Of a stretch of DNA of 44,809 bases, positions 1 to 8,254 are shown piece after piece. A program made the position numbers and the translations under genes. Each line of letters starts with the position of its first letter. The first letter of the stretch is position 1. The DNA comes from Robertmurraya massiliosenegalensis JC6. Its GTDB lineage: Bacteria > Bacillota > Bacilli > Bacillales > Cytobacillaceae. Under the pieces are notes generated by a model. It was given only the letters and a program-made list of their open reading frames with translations, was not told where the DNA came from and did no database searches. The stretch is taken from NCBI RefSeq assembly GCF_000311725.1, contig NZ_HE978511.1, positions 27,089-71,897 of the forward strand. The letters are read 5' to 3'.

Positions 1-161
1 TGCTTAAAGGGCTGGCGCTGCTGAATGAGCATTTCACCTTTTGAATTAAAAATACATACGTGTACAACTAAATGAAACTCGTCTGGATGCATTTCATCTC
101 CACGAGTGATTTGTTTCTCCATTTTATTACGATGCTTATCAAATAAGTCCCACTTTTCCAT
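1..161 (-). CDS. NUDIX-family hydrolase, N-terminal fragment
   Basis: The gene runs off the left edge, so only about 53 N-terminal residues are visible. They begin MEKWDLFDKHRNKM and contain an EFHLVVHVCIFNSKGEMLIQQRQ strand pattern. This is the usual start of isopentenyl-diphosphate-isomerase-like NUDIX proteins, which hydrolyse nucleoside-diphosphate-linked substrates. The NUDIX box itself (GX5EX7REUXEEXGU) would lie outside the window, so the assignment rests on the N-terminal strands only. The ATG at 161 is preceded by an AAGGGG ribosome site about 7 bases upstream. Confidence 0.75.
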   Translation of the reverse strand, partial: MEKWDLFDKHRNKMEKQITRGDEMHPDEFHLVVHVCIFNSKGEMLIQQRQPFK

Positions 162-375
162 TGCTAAACCCCTTATGTATGTTTAGTCATTCTATTTACC
201 TGTCCGTTTATCTTTACTACAGTCTAATTAGAACCGTAACCATTTCATCAGTTGCTTCGGACCTCTTCCATCACAAAAAAATAGCAATTAAATTATAGAG
301 TTTTTCTTCCTATTTAATACTTACGAATGAAGAACAATTAAGTTTCCTCTTTTGTCTCTCATTCCACCCATGAAT

Positions 376-408
376 AAAAAAAGCCATTCTCTTTCGTAAA
401 GAATAGCT
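376..408 (-). terminator. Rho-independent terminator after the alkylation repair gene
   Basis: Read on the minus strand, the stem GCTATTCTTT / AAAGAGAATGGC (one bulge) is followed by seven T residues. It lies about 100 bases downstream of the 512 stop codon. The rest of the 162-511 interval is AT-rich, and I see no gene or conserved RNA in it. Confidence 0.7.
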
Positions 409-511
409 GGATGTAGAAACTTTTTAATGATTCTTGTAGTTTAAAAAATTGTCTCGCATTCAGAAGAGTCTATTGTGACATTGCATACTTTACTGTGGCA
501 ATTGTTGAACA

Positions 512-1327
512 CTATTGACTGTGTCGTTTTTTAACTTCAATTGTAATGAACTCCGGCAAATAGCTGGGAGTACATCCTTTTGCTACGATTTCATCTTTAT
601 AAAGACCCGTTTTCTCACCTAGTTCAATACAACGTGCACGATTCTTCACATCATAAACACCTATCCAGCCTGCCGTGAAATTCATAGCCCATTGAACCTC
701 CGGTTCTTCCTGCGCAATATTCGCTTCGATTGCAGATAGTATGTATGCGGTGTTATCAGGCGGTGTTTGTCCAGTCCATCTCAAGCGCGCTTGATAATAC
801 CAAAAAGTTCGCCTTTGAAGAGGAGAAGGGCTGTTTTCCCATGACTCCATCAATCCAATTAACTTCTTGTCTTTGGTGAGCTGATTAGCCATTAACCAAT
901 CCATTAAGTTAATTCGTTCATTAAAAGTGTGAGTCTGAATATCCTTATCAAGCTCATTTAGGACATCTGGTGAAAGAAGTTTTTTGTCCATAATTAAGAT
1001 TGCCAATAGTCTGGGCAAAAACTTTTCGGTTAACCAAAGTTCCATAGCTAGTGCGTGATCTTTTTTAATGTCCTTCGCGATTTTTCGTAAGTCGCCTAGC
1101 TTCGTTTTACTATTGATCTGAGATAGAATGCTTTCTGCTTTTAAAGAGCGTTTTATTTCTGTACTTCTATTTTCATTCAATATATACAACTCCTTCAATA
1201 CAGCACCGATTGATAATATTTCCTTAACGGGATATAACAAGAACTTTTTTTCCTTAATAAGTCCTATTGCAGTGGTGTTCCTCCAAAGTAAATAGTGTAG
1301 TATATATCCTATGAAAGCATTCTCCAA
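512..1327 (-). CDS. DNA alkylation repair protein (AlkD-like HEAT-repeat family)
   Basis: The C-terminal half carries the hallmarks of the DNA alkylation repair family (PF08713): an all-helical fold with MDWLMANQL, SPSPLQRRTFWYYQARLRW, EVQWAMNFTAGWIGVYD and a final CTPSYLPEFI segment. Family members use HEAT-like repeats to bind duplex DNA and remove bulky or charged alkylated bases. The long open frame begins at a TTG (1327), but its first ~45 residues (hydrophobic, LLW...KFLLYP) do not look like the family. A TTG about 50 codons in (near 1180, before NENRSTEIKRS) has AAGGAG about 9 bases upstream and is a good alternative start, giving ~222 residues, close to the usual length. It appears to be a single-gene unit ended by the hairpin at 376-408. 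Confidence 0.8.
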   Translation of the reverse strand: MENAFIGYILHYLLWRNTTAIGLIKEKKFLLYPVKEILSIGAVLKELYILNENRSTEIKRSLKAESILSQINSKTKLGDLRKIAKDIKKDHALAMELWLTEKFLPRLLAILIMDKKLLSPDVLNELDKDIQTHTFNERINLMDWLMANQLTKDKKLIGLMESWENSPSPLQRRTFWYYQARLRWTGQTPPDNTAYILSAIEANIAQEEPEVQWAMNFTAGWIGVYDVKNRARCIELGEKTGLYKDEIVAKGCTPSYLPEFITIEVKKRHSQ

Positions 1328-1469
1328 TAAGGAACCATCTTTAATATACTAATATTTCCATCCTATTAATTGGCGTGGAAAAGAGTAACTCCTTTTTAAA
1401 AAACGTACCCGTTTTGTATGAAACTTAGACAATAATTTCATCTTGTTTAAATGATGTGACAATAAGAAA

Positions 1470-1754
1470 TTATTTCTTCCGTAATCGTTCTAATAGTATA
1501 GGTGCTATATTTAGTAAGATCGAAACCATTGTCAAAAACCATAATGCCCTTTCCATACCAGGTACTACATCCATTAAAGCTGCCCAATCTTCCGCTTCTA
1601 CCCACACCGATACAAGACTGTATTCTGCACAAAGCGTTAATGCTGTAAATGATAATCCCATTGCCATATAAAGCTTATAATCCTTTCCTGATACATACAT
1701 ATAAAGATTTATAAGCGTTGCTACTATTGCAAGAACCCCTAATATTACCCACAT
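1470..1754 (-). CDS. Small three-helix membrane protein, function unknown
   Basis: 94 residues. Three hydrophobic stretches (about residues 1-20, 28-50 and 69-88) and a basic tail (LERLRKK) suggest an integral membrane protein with the C-terminus inside. The ATG at 1754 has an excellent GGAGG site, which supports a real gene. I do not recognise the family. It is followed on the same strand, downstream of its neighbour at 1859-2113, with no obvious shared function. Confidence 0.7.
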   Translation of the reverse strand: MWVILGVLAIVATLINLYMYVSGKDYKLYMAMGLSFTALTLCAEYSLVSVWVEAEDWAALMDVVPGMERALWFLTMVSILLNIAPILLERLRKK

Positions 1755-1858
1755 AACGTAACCTCCAGATGTTTATAAGTAATGTCATGTATTAGTACTA
1801 ATGTACCTCGTCTTAATTTTTGCATTACTTTTTTAATGGACTCCAATATTGAACAAAA

Positions 1859-2113
1859 TTACATCAGTACAGCGGCAATATAAACATAAAGAAAGTAAGC
1901 AACTGGAATAAACGAAATAATTAATCCTATTATCCTAGTTTTTTGTTTGAATTGTAATAATAAACCGATTAACCAAATAAACAACCAAATAAAGATTTTA
2001 AAGTCATTGGTAGAACCTTCACCCATCCCGCTAATACCGTATCCAAGAACACTAGAAATCACAACAAATAGGCCAGTAATTACATTTATGACAATTAACA
2101 TAGTTTTGTTCAC
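1859..2113 (-). CDS. Small hydrophobic membrane protein, function unknown
   Basis: 84 residues starting at a GTG (2113) with an AAGGGG site about 9 bases upstream. Three predicted membrane helices (about 5-25, 41-54 and 61-82) are joined by short loops; the second loop, FKQKTR, is positively charged. No catalytic motif is visible and I do not recognise the family. Confidence 0.65.
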   Translation of the reverse strand: MNKTMLIVINVITGLFVVISSVLGYGISGMGEGSTNDFKIFIWLFIWLIGLLLQFKQKTRIIGLIISFIPVAYFLYVYIAAVLM

Positions 2114-2194
2114 TATTCTAAGCCCCTTTTAACAAAATTTCTTCCTCTTAATTGTGAGACTCGAGCGAAAATCTTAACTTACCTCAATTCAATA

Positions 2195-2345
2195 TTAGTG
2201 CTCGTCGGCTTCTACTTCAAACATGACATAACCATATTCATCAAATTGAGCATTTGATTTCTAAGTAATATACATCTTTTATAACTATCCTGCTTCGATG
2301 GTTCAATAATCCATTATAATCTCCTAATTTGATGTTTTTCATGAC
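2195..2345 (-). pseudogene. Possible gene remnant downstream of the RDD gene
   Basis: On the minus strand a short reading frame beginning near MKNIKLGDYNGLLNHRSR runs to a stop. A second frame overlapping its end reads AQFDEYGYVMFEVEADEH before a TAA at 2195. Both halves look protein-like, and joining them needs one frameshift. This may be the tail of a decayed or indel-broken small gene. The evidence is composition and coding-like sequence only. Confidence 0.3.
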
Positions 2346-2374
2346 TGAATGAACCATGCAGTTTTTTCGTAATG

Positions 2375-2790
2375 CTATTTATCATAACTAACATAAGTTC
2401 CAGCGATAAAATCGTGAATAGCTCTTTTATCCTCTCTTAGAATTACCATCAAAATACTTACTATAATTGATATACCTACTGTTAAATACACTACTAATAA
2501 CTTCCCGACAACTTCCCTTAAAAGTGTATTTCTTAGTGTTAATTTTTCTTCATCCATTCGTTTAACTTTAATTCTAAACAAACGTTTTCCAATGATGTAT
2601 CCACCCACAGTAAAGGTATTATAGTTAAATAGCATGTATATATAATTTGCCACTGCCAATTCAATGCCCAATCAAATGAATATTCCCCTCTGATAAAGTA
2701 GAACATCAAAGCAATAGGAACACTTACTATTAAAAAATCAATAAAATCAGCTAGCAGCCTTACGCCAAATCCTGCTGTTGTTTTAGACAC
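2375..2790 (-). pseudogene. RDD-family membrane protein, broken by a frameshift
   Basis: Two overlapping frames together make one RDD-domain protein of ~138 residues. The N-terminal frame (GTG start at 2790, GGAAGGAAG site) gives AGFGVRLLADFIDFLI, the Arg/Asp-rich first helix that names the family, and reaches IIPLLW. The other frame continues GGYIIGKRLFRIKVKR, the family's central GKR motif, and ends with HDFIAGTYVSYDK. The switch falls at a short G run near 2605 (TGGGTGGA), so one base has been lost or an assembly indel exists. RDD proteins are small three-helix membrane proteins, some implicated in cation/proton exchange. Confidence 0.8.
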
Positions 2791-2902
2791 TATTATTCTT
2801 CCTTCCCTCCATAATCTAGTAAGCTATATAGTGCTTTCTTGATGCAACATAATAAAAGAGATTGACGAAAAGACAACCTCTAATGAAACATTTATGATAT
2901 AG

Positions 2903-2986
2903 TTATTTTTTCCCTTTCTTTGAAGAGCTTTTACCCCAGAAGGCATTTGCTATTGCACCCAATAAATCTCCTAATGCTTCAAACAT
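2903..2986 (-). CDS. 27-residue small protein with amphipathic helix and lysine-rich tail
   Basis: A complete 27-codon frame, ATG at 2986 to TAA, has a full GGAGG site 10 bases upstream of the start. The product begins MFEALGDLLGAIANAFWGK and ends in a Ser/Lys-rich tail (SSSKKGKK). This is an amphipathic helix with a strongly basic end, suited to lying on a membrane surface. I cannot assign a function. It is too short for ordinary gene callers. The strong ribosome site and isolated position argue for real translation. Nothing else was seen in the flanking non-coding sequence from 2791 to 3154. Confidence 0.45.
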   Translation of the reverse strand: MFEALGDLLGAIANAFWGKSSSKKGKK

Positions 2987-3154
2987 TTAGAATGAACCTC
3001 CATTAATAAAAGGAATGTATATACATATAATACCATTTCATCCATTTTATTAAAAGTAAAATAAGAAGGTCTTAACGTTACCCATATTTTTTTAAGGTGT
3101 TTTTTGTCAATCGTATCGCAAGCAGCAAAGTGATGTAATTAAAAGAAGAATCTA

Positions 3155-3523
3155 GTGGCAATAAGTGAAGGAAAATGGTCCATAAGAGAAATCGTGGGAC
3201 ATCTTTATTATTGGGACAAATTCATATTAGAAAATATGGTACCTTTCATGACAGATGGATCCAATTTACCGCCATTTCCTGACCATGACCAGTACAATGC
3301 CGAAGCGATTTCGTATTTAAAGGATGATTCAGCAACTTCAATAATTGAGCATTTTGTTGAAACTCGAATACAATTAACAGAGAGTCTGTCGAATTTAGAT
3401 AGTGATATTCGCTTTACGATTGGTGGAGGAAAAGAACAATTCTACGCAGAAAGCTTTACGGAGATGTTCCTCGAGCATGACGAACATCACTTAAATCAAA
3501 TTAATGAAAAACTACATATCTAG
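3155..3523 (+). CDS. DinB-superfamily protein, probably truncated or frameshifted at the 5' end
   Basis: 122 residues matching the DinB/YfiT four-helix family. WSIREIVGHLYYWDKFI supplies the first metal-binding His, and a late EHDEHHLNQI supplies the other two. Members are divalent-metal proteins, some acting as thiol-dependent transferases. The family normally carries ~30 more residues before this point. Here an in-frame TAA lies five codons above the GTG at 3155, the ribosome site is weak, and another frame just upstream reads QSYRKQQSDVIKRRI. A lost N-terminal segment through a frameshift at about 3150 is likely. All metal ligands are present. Confidence 0.65.
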   Translation: MAISEGKWSIREIVGHLYYWDKFILENMVPFMTDGSNLPPFPDHDQYNAEAISYLKDDSATSIIEHFVETRIQLTESLSNLDSDIRFTIGGGKEQFYAESFTEMFLEHDEHHLNQINEKLHI

Positions 3524-3571
3524 TTGGACTTTAGAAAGATCGGAATACAAAAAAGTTTATATTTATCACTG

Positions 3572-3598
3572 AAGGGATGCCGATTCGCATCCCTTTTA
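3572..3598 (+). terminator. Terminator after the DinB-like gene
   Basis: A perfect stem AGGGATGC / GCATCCCT with a 6-base loop is followed by TTTT on the plus strand, about 50 bases after the 3523 stop. Confidence 0.85.
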
Positions 3599-3769
3599 GC
3601 ATAGAAAAATAAACTATTTAGTTTTCTGTTGAGGGGAAAGGATTAGGGGATCAAAACTATTTGTTGATTCCTTTAGGGAGAACGATACTACCTCATGAGC
3701 TTGAAACTTTTTCAACAAGTGTTCCGTAGAATATAACAAAGTAACTTTACTCATTTGGAGGTTAATGAA

Positions 3770-4229
3770 TTGGATAACCAAACTGATCATGTAAAATCCA
3801 TGATAAGCGAGCTTCGAAGAACTGTTAGTGAACCCATTTTGAAGAAACTTAATTTAAACAAATGTGAACGAGTTGCTGAGAAGTTAGCTTCCTTTTCATC
3901 AAATTGTGAAGATTGTCAGGTACAACTTCTTGAATTAGAGAATCAGCTTAATCTAAAAAGAAGATATAGAAACAATAGACGATACAAAAATAAAGCTCTT
4001 CCAACAATCAATATCTCACATCACTTCTCATCTTGAGAAAAAACATAAACTGATCCAAGAGGGACACTATCTTGCCATTTACATGTCCTTAGGAATAAGT
4101 TTAGGTGTAGTGTTTGGATTAACGATATTTGATAATATTGCTTTAGGAATACCGATTGGAATGTGTTTAGGGTTAGCAATAGGCACCGGATTGGATTCTG
4201 ATGCAAAGAAGAAGGGCAAAACGATATAG
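3770..4229 (+). pseudogene. Coiled-coil plus glycine-rich membrane protein, frameshifted
   Basis: A TTG start at 3770 sits 8 bases after GGAGG. The first frame gives a helical, charged domain (DHVKSMISELRR ... CEDCQVQLLELENQL). At an A run near 3956 the coding sequence must jump frame to continue KEDIETIDDTKIKLFQQ, then an amphipathic segment, two glycine-rich hydrophobic helices (MSLGISLGVVFGL and IPIGMCLGLAIGTG) and the tail LDSDAKKKGKTI, ending at 4229. The two parts make one ~152-residue protein with a soluble coiled-coil domain and a glycine-zipper-like membrane hairpin, a layout seen in uncharacterised Bacillus proteins. One extra A, real or an assembly error, explains the break. Confidence 0.7.
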
Positions 4230-4263
4230 TTTCTAAATAGACGTGCCTGTCGACTACATGACT

Positions 4264-4325
4264 AAAAGCGCAAAATAATGGAACTACCCTTTTGTGAATA
4301 GTGCTTCCATTATTTTGCGCTTTTT
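4264..4325. terminator. Long bidirectional terminator between convergent genes
   Basis: AAAGCGCAAAATAATGGAA pairs with TTCCATTATTTTGCGCTTT (19-bp stem, ~20-base loop), flanked by A on one side and T on the other. It separates the plus-strand gene ending at 4229 from the minus-strand permease gene ending at 4505. Confidence 0.9.
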
Positions 4326-4504
4326 ATATTTTGTGCTACCCCGTTAGAGTATGTCCAAACTTCAAACTGTGAGTTTATTTCCTTCCCCTTTTTTTGATAG
4401 AGAACCATATAAGAGTGCAACCCCAGAAATGGAAGTTATTAACACTCACGCCTTTCCCTTCCTTCGTAATCCATCTCAAAGATACAGAAAATAGTAAATA
4501 TCAC

Positions 4505-5569
4505 TTATGCCGAAAGTGCCCCATTCCCCTTATTTCCTTTGCGTTGCAACAAGACTGCACCAATAACGATAAAGCCTTTAAAGGCTTCTCGTAAAAATGG
4601 TGGCACACCAAATAGGTTTAATAGATTATTCATAACGGCAATGATGAGCATGCCGTACACGGTTCCAAGGATGAACCCTCTTCCGCCACTCATGCTCGTT
4701 CCTCCGACAACAGCAGCAGCAATCGCGTCCATTTCCATTCCTCTTCCTGCGTTGGAGAAATCCATCGAACCAACTCGAGAAACTTGGATAATCGCTGCAA
4801 TCGAAACAAGTAAGCCCATCAATGCATAGACGCGTAATTTGATTTTATCGACGTTCACACCTGATAGTTTAGCCGCTCGCTCATTGGAACCAACTGCAAT
4901 AATTTGTCTTCCAAAGGTGGTCCTTTTAGAGACATAGTAGAGAATATACGCAATGATTGCCCAATAGAGAATCGGCATAATCATATAGTTTCCGATTTTA
5001 AAGCTTGCAATCTGCAAAAACTCGGAAGGAAGCGTTGTGTTATAGCCTTGCATAAAGTGCTGGGTCACACTTCTAAAAATTAGCATTGCACCTAATGTGA
5101 CAATAAATGGTGGGACATTCCCTTTTGTAATAGTAACGCCAATTAGTGCCCCAAGAAGATAACCAAATATAAGCACGAGTACAATCGTGATGATAAAGGC
5201 GGGAATACCAGTCATTCCAAGCATTGCAAGGACTCCTTTTGTTCCGGTGTCAAGAAGAATCATCGAAAAGGCACCCGTTGCAACCAATGTTGATCCGACC
5301 GCTAAATCAATCCCACCAGTCATAATGACGAAGGTCATCCCAAGAGCGATAATGGCAATACTGGCATTATTTCTTAAAATATTAATCCAGTTATTGGTCC
5401 ACGACTGAAACCAACTACCAAAAGAATCATAGTCAAATCCCAATACAAATGTTTGCAGGATAATCATAATAATAAGTGCGATAGCGGTGCTAAATAGTGG
5501 TTCATTCGACCATTGATGTTTAAACCAACGGAAGAAATTCCGTTCATTTTCAACATTCGATGTGCTCAT
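4505..5569 (-). CDS. Sugar ABC transporter permease (RbsC family)
   Basis: 354 residues; the inner-membrane subunit of a ribose-type carbohydrate importer. About 9-10 membrane helices are visible. The family signatures are MTGGIDLAVGSTLVATGAF (about residues 84-102) and the late AAAVVGGTSMSGGRGFILGT. It normally acts as a homodimer with the double-ATPase subunit. The ATG at 5569 overlaps the 3' end of the ATPase gene by 20 bases, so translation is probably coupled. The first ~30 residues (FFRWFKHQWSNEPLF) form a cytoplasmic lead. It is the last gene of the transporter group. The substrate cannot be read from the sequence. Confidence 0.92.
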   Translation of the reverse strand: MSTSNVENERNFFRWFKHQWSNEPLFSTAIALIIMIILQTFVLGFDYDSFGSWFQSWTNNWINILRNNASIAIIALGMTFVIMTGGIDLAVGSTLVATGAFSMILLDTGTKGVLAMLGMTGIPAFIITIVLVLIFGYLLGALIGVTITKGNVPPFIVTLGAMLIFRSVTQHFMQGYNTTLPSEFLQIASFKIGNYMIMPILYWAIIAYILYYVSKRTTFGRQIIAVGSNERAAKLSGVNVDKIKLRVYALMGLLVSIAAIIQVSRVGSMDFSNAGRGMEMDAIAAAVVGGTSMSGGRGFILGTVYGMLIIAVMNNLLNLFGVPPFLREAFKGFIVIGAVLLQRKGNKGNGALSA

Positions 5570-7076
5570 GGCGTTCGCCCTCCTCTTCTTCTATCAATCT
5601 CCCACCAGTAGCCAGAGTCATGATTTGATGTTCGGTCATGTTTTGTCCTGATAACTCCCCTTGAATGACACCATGGTACATGACAAGGGCACGATCGCAA
5701 ACACGAATTATTTCATGGGCTTCACTAGATAGGACAACGACAGCTATATCTTCATCAGCCAGTTGCAAAATGATGTCATAAATATCTTCCTTCGCCCCTA
5801 CATCCACACCCTGTGTAGGATTATCTAAGATGAGTAGCTTCGGATTTGCTGCTAACCATTTGGCTAACACAACCTTTTGCTGATTTCCCCCTGAAAGACT
5901 ATTAATACTGTCTGTCAGATCACCCATTTTGATCCGTAGCGCTTGTCGATGGCCCTCAAACACTTCTATATGTTTTTCAGTATGAATGATCCCTCTCTTG
6001 GCAAACGTTGGCCAAGTGACAATTGCTGCATTTTCCATGATATTCATATCTTTAATAATCGCATTTTCTTTTCGATTACGAGGAAGATAAGCAATTCCTT
6101 CTTCAATCGCTTGAGTCGTGCTTCGAATCGTGACTTGTTCACCATTTAAGAATATCTTTCCTTTAGGGATTCCTTCAGCACCGAAAATGGTTTGAAACAA
6201 TTCACTTCGGCCATCACCAAGTAAGCCGGTAAATCCAACTACTTCTCCTGCCCGAATGGAGAAATCTACATTATTGAAAAAGGTTTGCGAAGTTAACCCT
6301 TCTACCCGCAAAACTTCTTCTCCGATCTTTTTCTCCCGTTTAAGAGGCTCTGTTCGGACATCATATCCGACCATGAATCGTGCTAACTCGGCGGTAGTGG
6401 TCTCGGCAACATGCCCGTCTGCAACCAAATTTCCGTCGCGAAGAACCACAAATCGGTCACAAATCTCCATCACTTCATTCAATTTATGCGAGATAAAGAT
6501 AATTCCTACTTGGTGTTCTTTTAATGTTCGCATCATCGTAAAGACGCGTTCAATTTCTTGATCGGTTAATGAGGTCGTTGGCTCATCCATAATAATGATA
6601 GAAGCGTTTGCCATCATAGCTTTGCCAATTTCTACGATTTGCTTATAGGAAGCGTCCAAATCATGAACCATCGTTGTCGGTTTTAAATCGATATTCATCT
6701 TCCGAAACATCGCTTCTGTTTCCTGCTTCATTTTTTCAAGATCTAAAGTCCCTTTTTTGGTCTTAAGCTCTCTCCCAAGAAACATATTTTCATAGATCGG
6801 TAAGTCATTGATTAAATTTAACTCTTGGTGGATGAATGCAATTCCTTTTTCCTGTGAATCTGCTGGCGTTTGAAAATTTATTGCCTCTTCATCGATGACG
6901 ATTGAGCCAGCATCTTGTTTGATGACACCACCAAGAATATTCATTAATGTTGATTTACCAGCACCGTTTTCCCCTAACAAAGCACATATTTCTCCACCTT
7001 TGATCGAAAAAGAAACATTCTTCAATACTTCGTTATGTCCGAAAGCTTTGCGAATATCATTCATTTCAACCTTCAT
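5550..7076 (-). CDS. Sugar ABC transporter ATP-binding protein (RbsA/MglA type)
   Basis: About 508 residues from the ATG at 7076, which has GGAAGTG at good distance; a TTG 18 bases upstream extends the open frame but lacks a site. Two fused nucleotide-binding domains are present. The first has Walker A GENGAGKST and Walker B IIIMDEPTTSLT. The second has a degenerate P-loop (GLLGDGRSE), a perfect signature LSGGNQQKVVLAKWL and LLILDNPTQGVDVG. A weakened P-loop in the second domain is normal for this carbohydrate-importer family. It energises import with the permease at 4505-5569 and the lipoprotein at 7164-8150. Confidence 0.95.
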   Translation of the reverse strand: MKVEMNDIRKAFGHNEVLKNVSFSIKGGEICALLGENGAGKSTLMNILGGVIKQDAGSIVIDEEAINFQTPADSQEKGIAFIHQELNLINDLPIYENMFLGRELKTKKGTLDLEKMKQETEAMFRKMNIDLKPTTMVHDLDASYKQIVEIGKAMMANASIIIMDEPTTSLTDQEIERVFTMMRTLKEHQVGIIFISHKLNEVMEICDRFVVLRDGNLVADGHVAETTTAELARFMVGYDVRTEPLKREKKIGEEVLRVEGLTSQTFFNNVDFSIRAGEVVGFTGLLGDGRSELFQTIFGAEGIPKGKIFLNGEQVTIRSTTQAIEEGIAYLPRNRKENAIIKDMNIMENAAIVTWPTFAKRGIIHTEKHIEVFEGHRQALRIKMGDLTDSINSLSGGNQQKVVLAKWLAANPKLLILDNPTQGVDVGAKEDIYDIILQLADEDIAVVVLSSEAHEIIRVCDRALVMYHGVIQGELSGQNMTEHQIMTLATGGRLIEEEEGERHEHIEC

Positions 7077-7120
7077 CTTATCACTTCCATACAATGATTT
7101 AAGGGTGTTGTACTATGTAT

Positions 7121-7156
7121 GAAAAGAGAGGCTACAGCCACGCCATATCCTCTCTA
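7121..7156 (-). terminator. Intercistronic hairpin between binding protein and ATPase genes
   Basis: On the minus strand AGAGAGG pairs with CCTCTCT and is followed by TTTTC. It lies just after the lipoprotein stop and before the ATPase start. The usual role of such hairpins is partial termination or 3'-end protection, making more binding protein than membrane subunits. Confidence 0.6.
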
Positions 7157-7163
7157 ACCGAAC

Positions 7164-8150
7164 TTAATAAGGTGAACCCTCGTCAATAAATTGCTCATAA
7201 TTGTCTCGATCCACGATCGTCGTTGGGATAATCGTTTCTTTCTCGACTGATTCTCCATTTAATATCTTCACAGCAATATCAACAGCATCTTTGACCATTG
7301 CTGGACTATAAAGAGCAGATTGAATCCAGATATCTTCATTTTCTGGCATCATTTTGAAATACTCCTGCATACCGCCGCCACCTGTAACGACTTTAATATC
7401 GGTACGTCCAGCTTCACTAATCGCTTGCAATACACCTATCGACGTTTCATCATCCATTGAAAACACGGCATCAATTTGACTATTACTTGTTAAAATGTCG
7501 GCAAAGTCCTTTAATCCATCTTCTCTTGTAAATTGAGTTGCATAGGTTAACAGATTCATATCAGGGGCTAGTTGTTCCATCGTCTCAACAAACCCTTTTC
7601 CTCTTAATTCAGAAACAGAACCAGATGACGGCACCTCTAGAATCACAACATTTCCTTCTGTTCCAATTTTATCAACGATGTAATTCGCTCCTTGGACGCC
7701 CATATCTTCATTATCCCCAGCTACTCGGTATACCCCGTCAACGTTAATGGCGATATCAAAGTTCACAACTTCAATTCCTTCATCAATCGCTCTTTGGATT
7801 GGTACCTCCATGCCTTCCCATTGTGGAAATGCGACAATCGCTTCTGCTCCCCATGTCATTAAATCATCAAGCTGAGAAGTCATCTCTTCTGCATTGGTAC
7901 TTGTTTGAATTTGATACTCAATTTCTTCAGATAATTCTTTAGCGCGTGCTTCAGCATGATAGGCAACTGCTGCCACCCAACCATGGGTAACCGCTGGTGC
8001 TAAAATCCCAATTTTCAACTTATCTCCACCTGCATCATTGGACCCATCACTTTCTCCTGAATTATCACTAGTTGACTCACTATTACATGCGGCTAAAATA
8101 GGTATCACTACGAGAATCAGTAACGTAAATAGTTTTAACGCCTTTTTCAT
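7164..8150 (-). CDS. Sugar-binding lipoprotein of the ABC transporter (Peripla_BP_4)
   Basis: 328 residues with a lipoprotein signal peptide: KK start, hydrophobic core and lipobox LAAC with Cys22 as the lipidation site. A Ser/Gly/Asp-rich linker follows, then the mature type I periplasmic-binding fold beginning DKLKIGILAPAVTHGWVAAV. SMDDETSIGVLQAI and VTGGGG are typical of ribose/xylose/allose-type binding proteins. It should sit on the outer face of the membrane and hand sugar to the permease. The start has AGGGGG upstream. The upstream interval holds a cre site and an inverted repeat, so these transporter genes may have their own promoter besides read-through. Confidence 0.93.
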   Translation of the reverse strand: MKKALKLFTLLILVVIPILAACNSESTSDNSGESDGSNDAGGDKLKIGILAPAVTHGWVAAVAYHAEARAKELSEEIEYQIQTSTNAEEMTSQLDDLMTWGAEAIVAFPQWEGMEVPIQRAIDEGIEVVNFDIAINVDGVYRVAGDNEDMGVQGANYIVDKIGTEGNVVILEVPSSGSVSELRGKGFVETMEQLAPDMNLLTYATQFTREDGLKDFADILTSNSQIDAVFSMDDETSIGVLQAISEAGRTDIKVVTGGGGMQEYFKMMPENEDIWIQSALYSPAMVKDAVDIAVKILNGESVEKETIIPTTIVDRDNYEQFIDEGSPY

Positions 8151-8186
8151 TCGAAATTACCCCCTAATTTAATTGATGAATCTATT

Positions 8187-8220
8187 GAGTCGATTTCATA
8201 ACCATTTGCATGTCATGAAA
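8187..8220. promoter_or_regulatory. Inverted repeat upstream of the binding-protein gene
   Basis: ATTTCAT and ATGAAAT arms are separated by about 15 bases, 35-70 bases before the lipoprotein start codon. It may be an operator or a simple mRNA hairpin. It does not match the LacI-type palindromes elsewhere in the regulon. Confidence 0.3.
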
Positions 8221-8231
8221 TAGAAACCGAT

Positions 8232-8245
8232 TTTAAGCGCTTACA
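8232..8245 (-). promoter_or_regulatory. cre site (CcpA catabolite control)
   Basis: The minus strand reads TGTAAGCGCTTAAA, matching the Bacillus cre consensus TGWAANCGNTNWCA at all but one fixed position. It lies between the dehydrogenase gene ending at 8255 and the lipoprotein start at 8150. Glucose repression of the transporter genes, by blocking initiation or read-through, is the expected effect. Confidence 0.75.
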
Positions 8246-8254
8246 TTCACGGTA

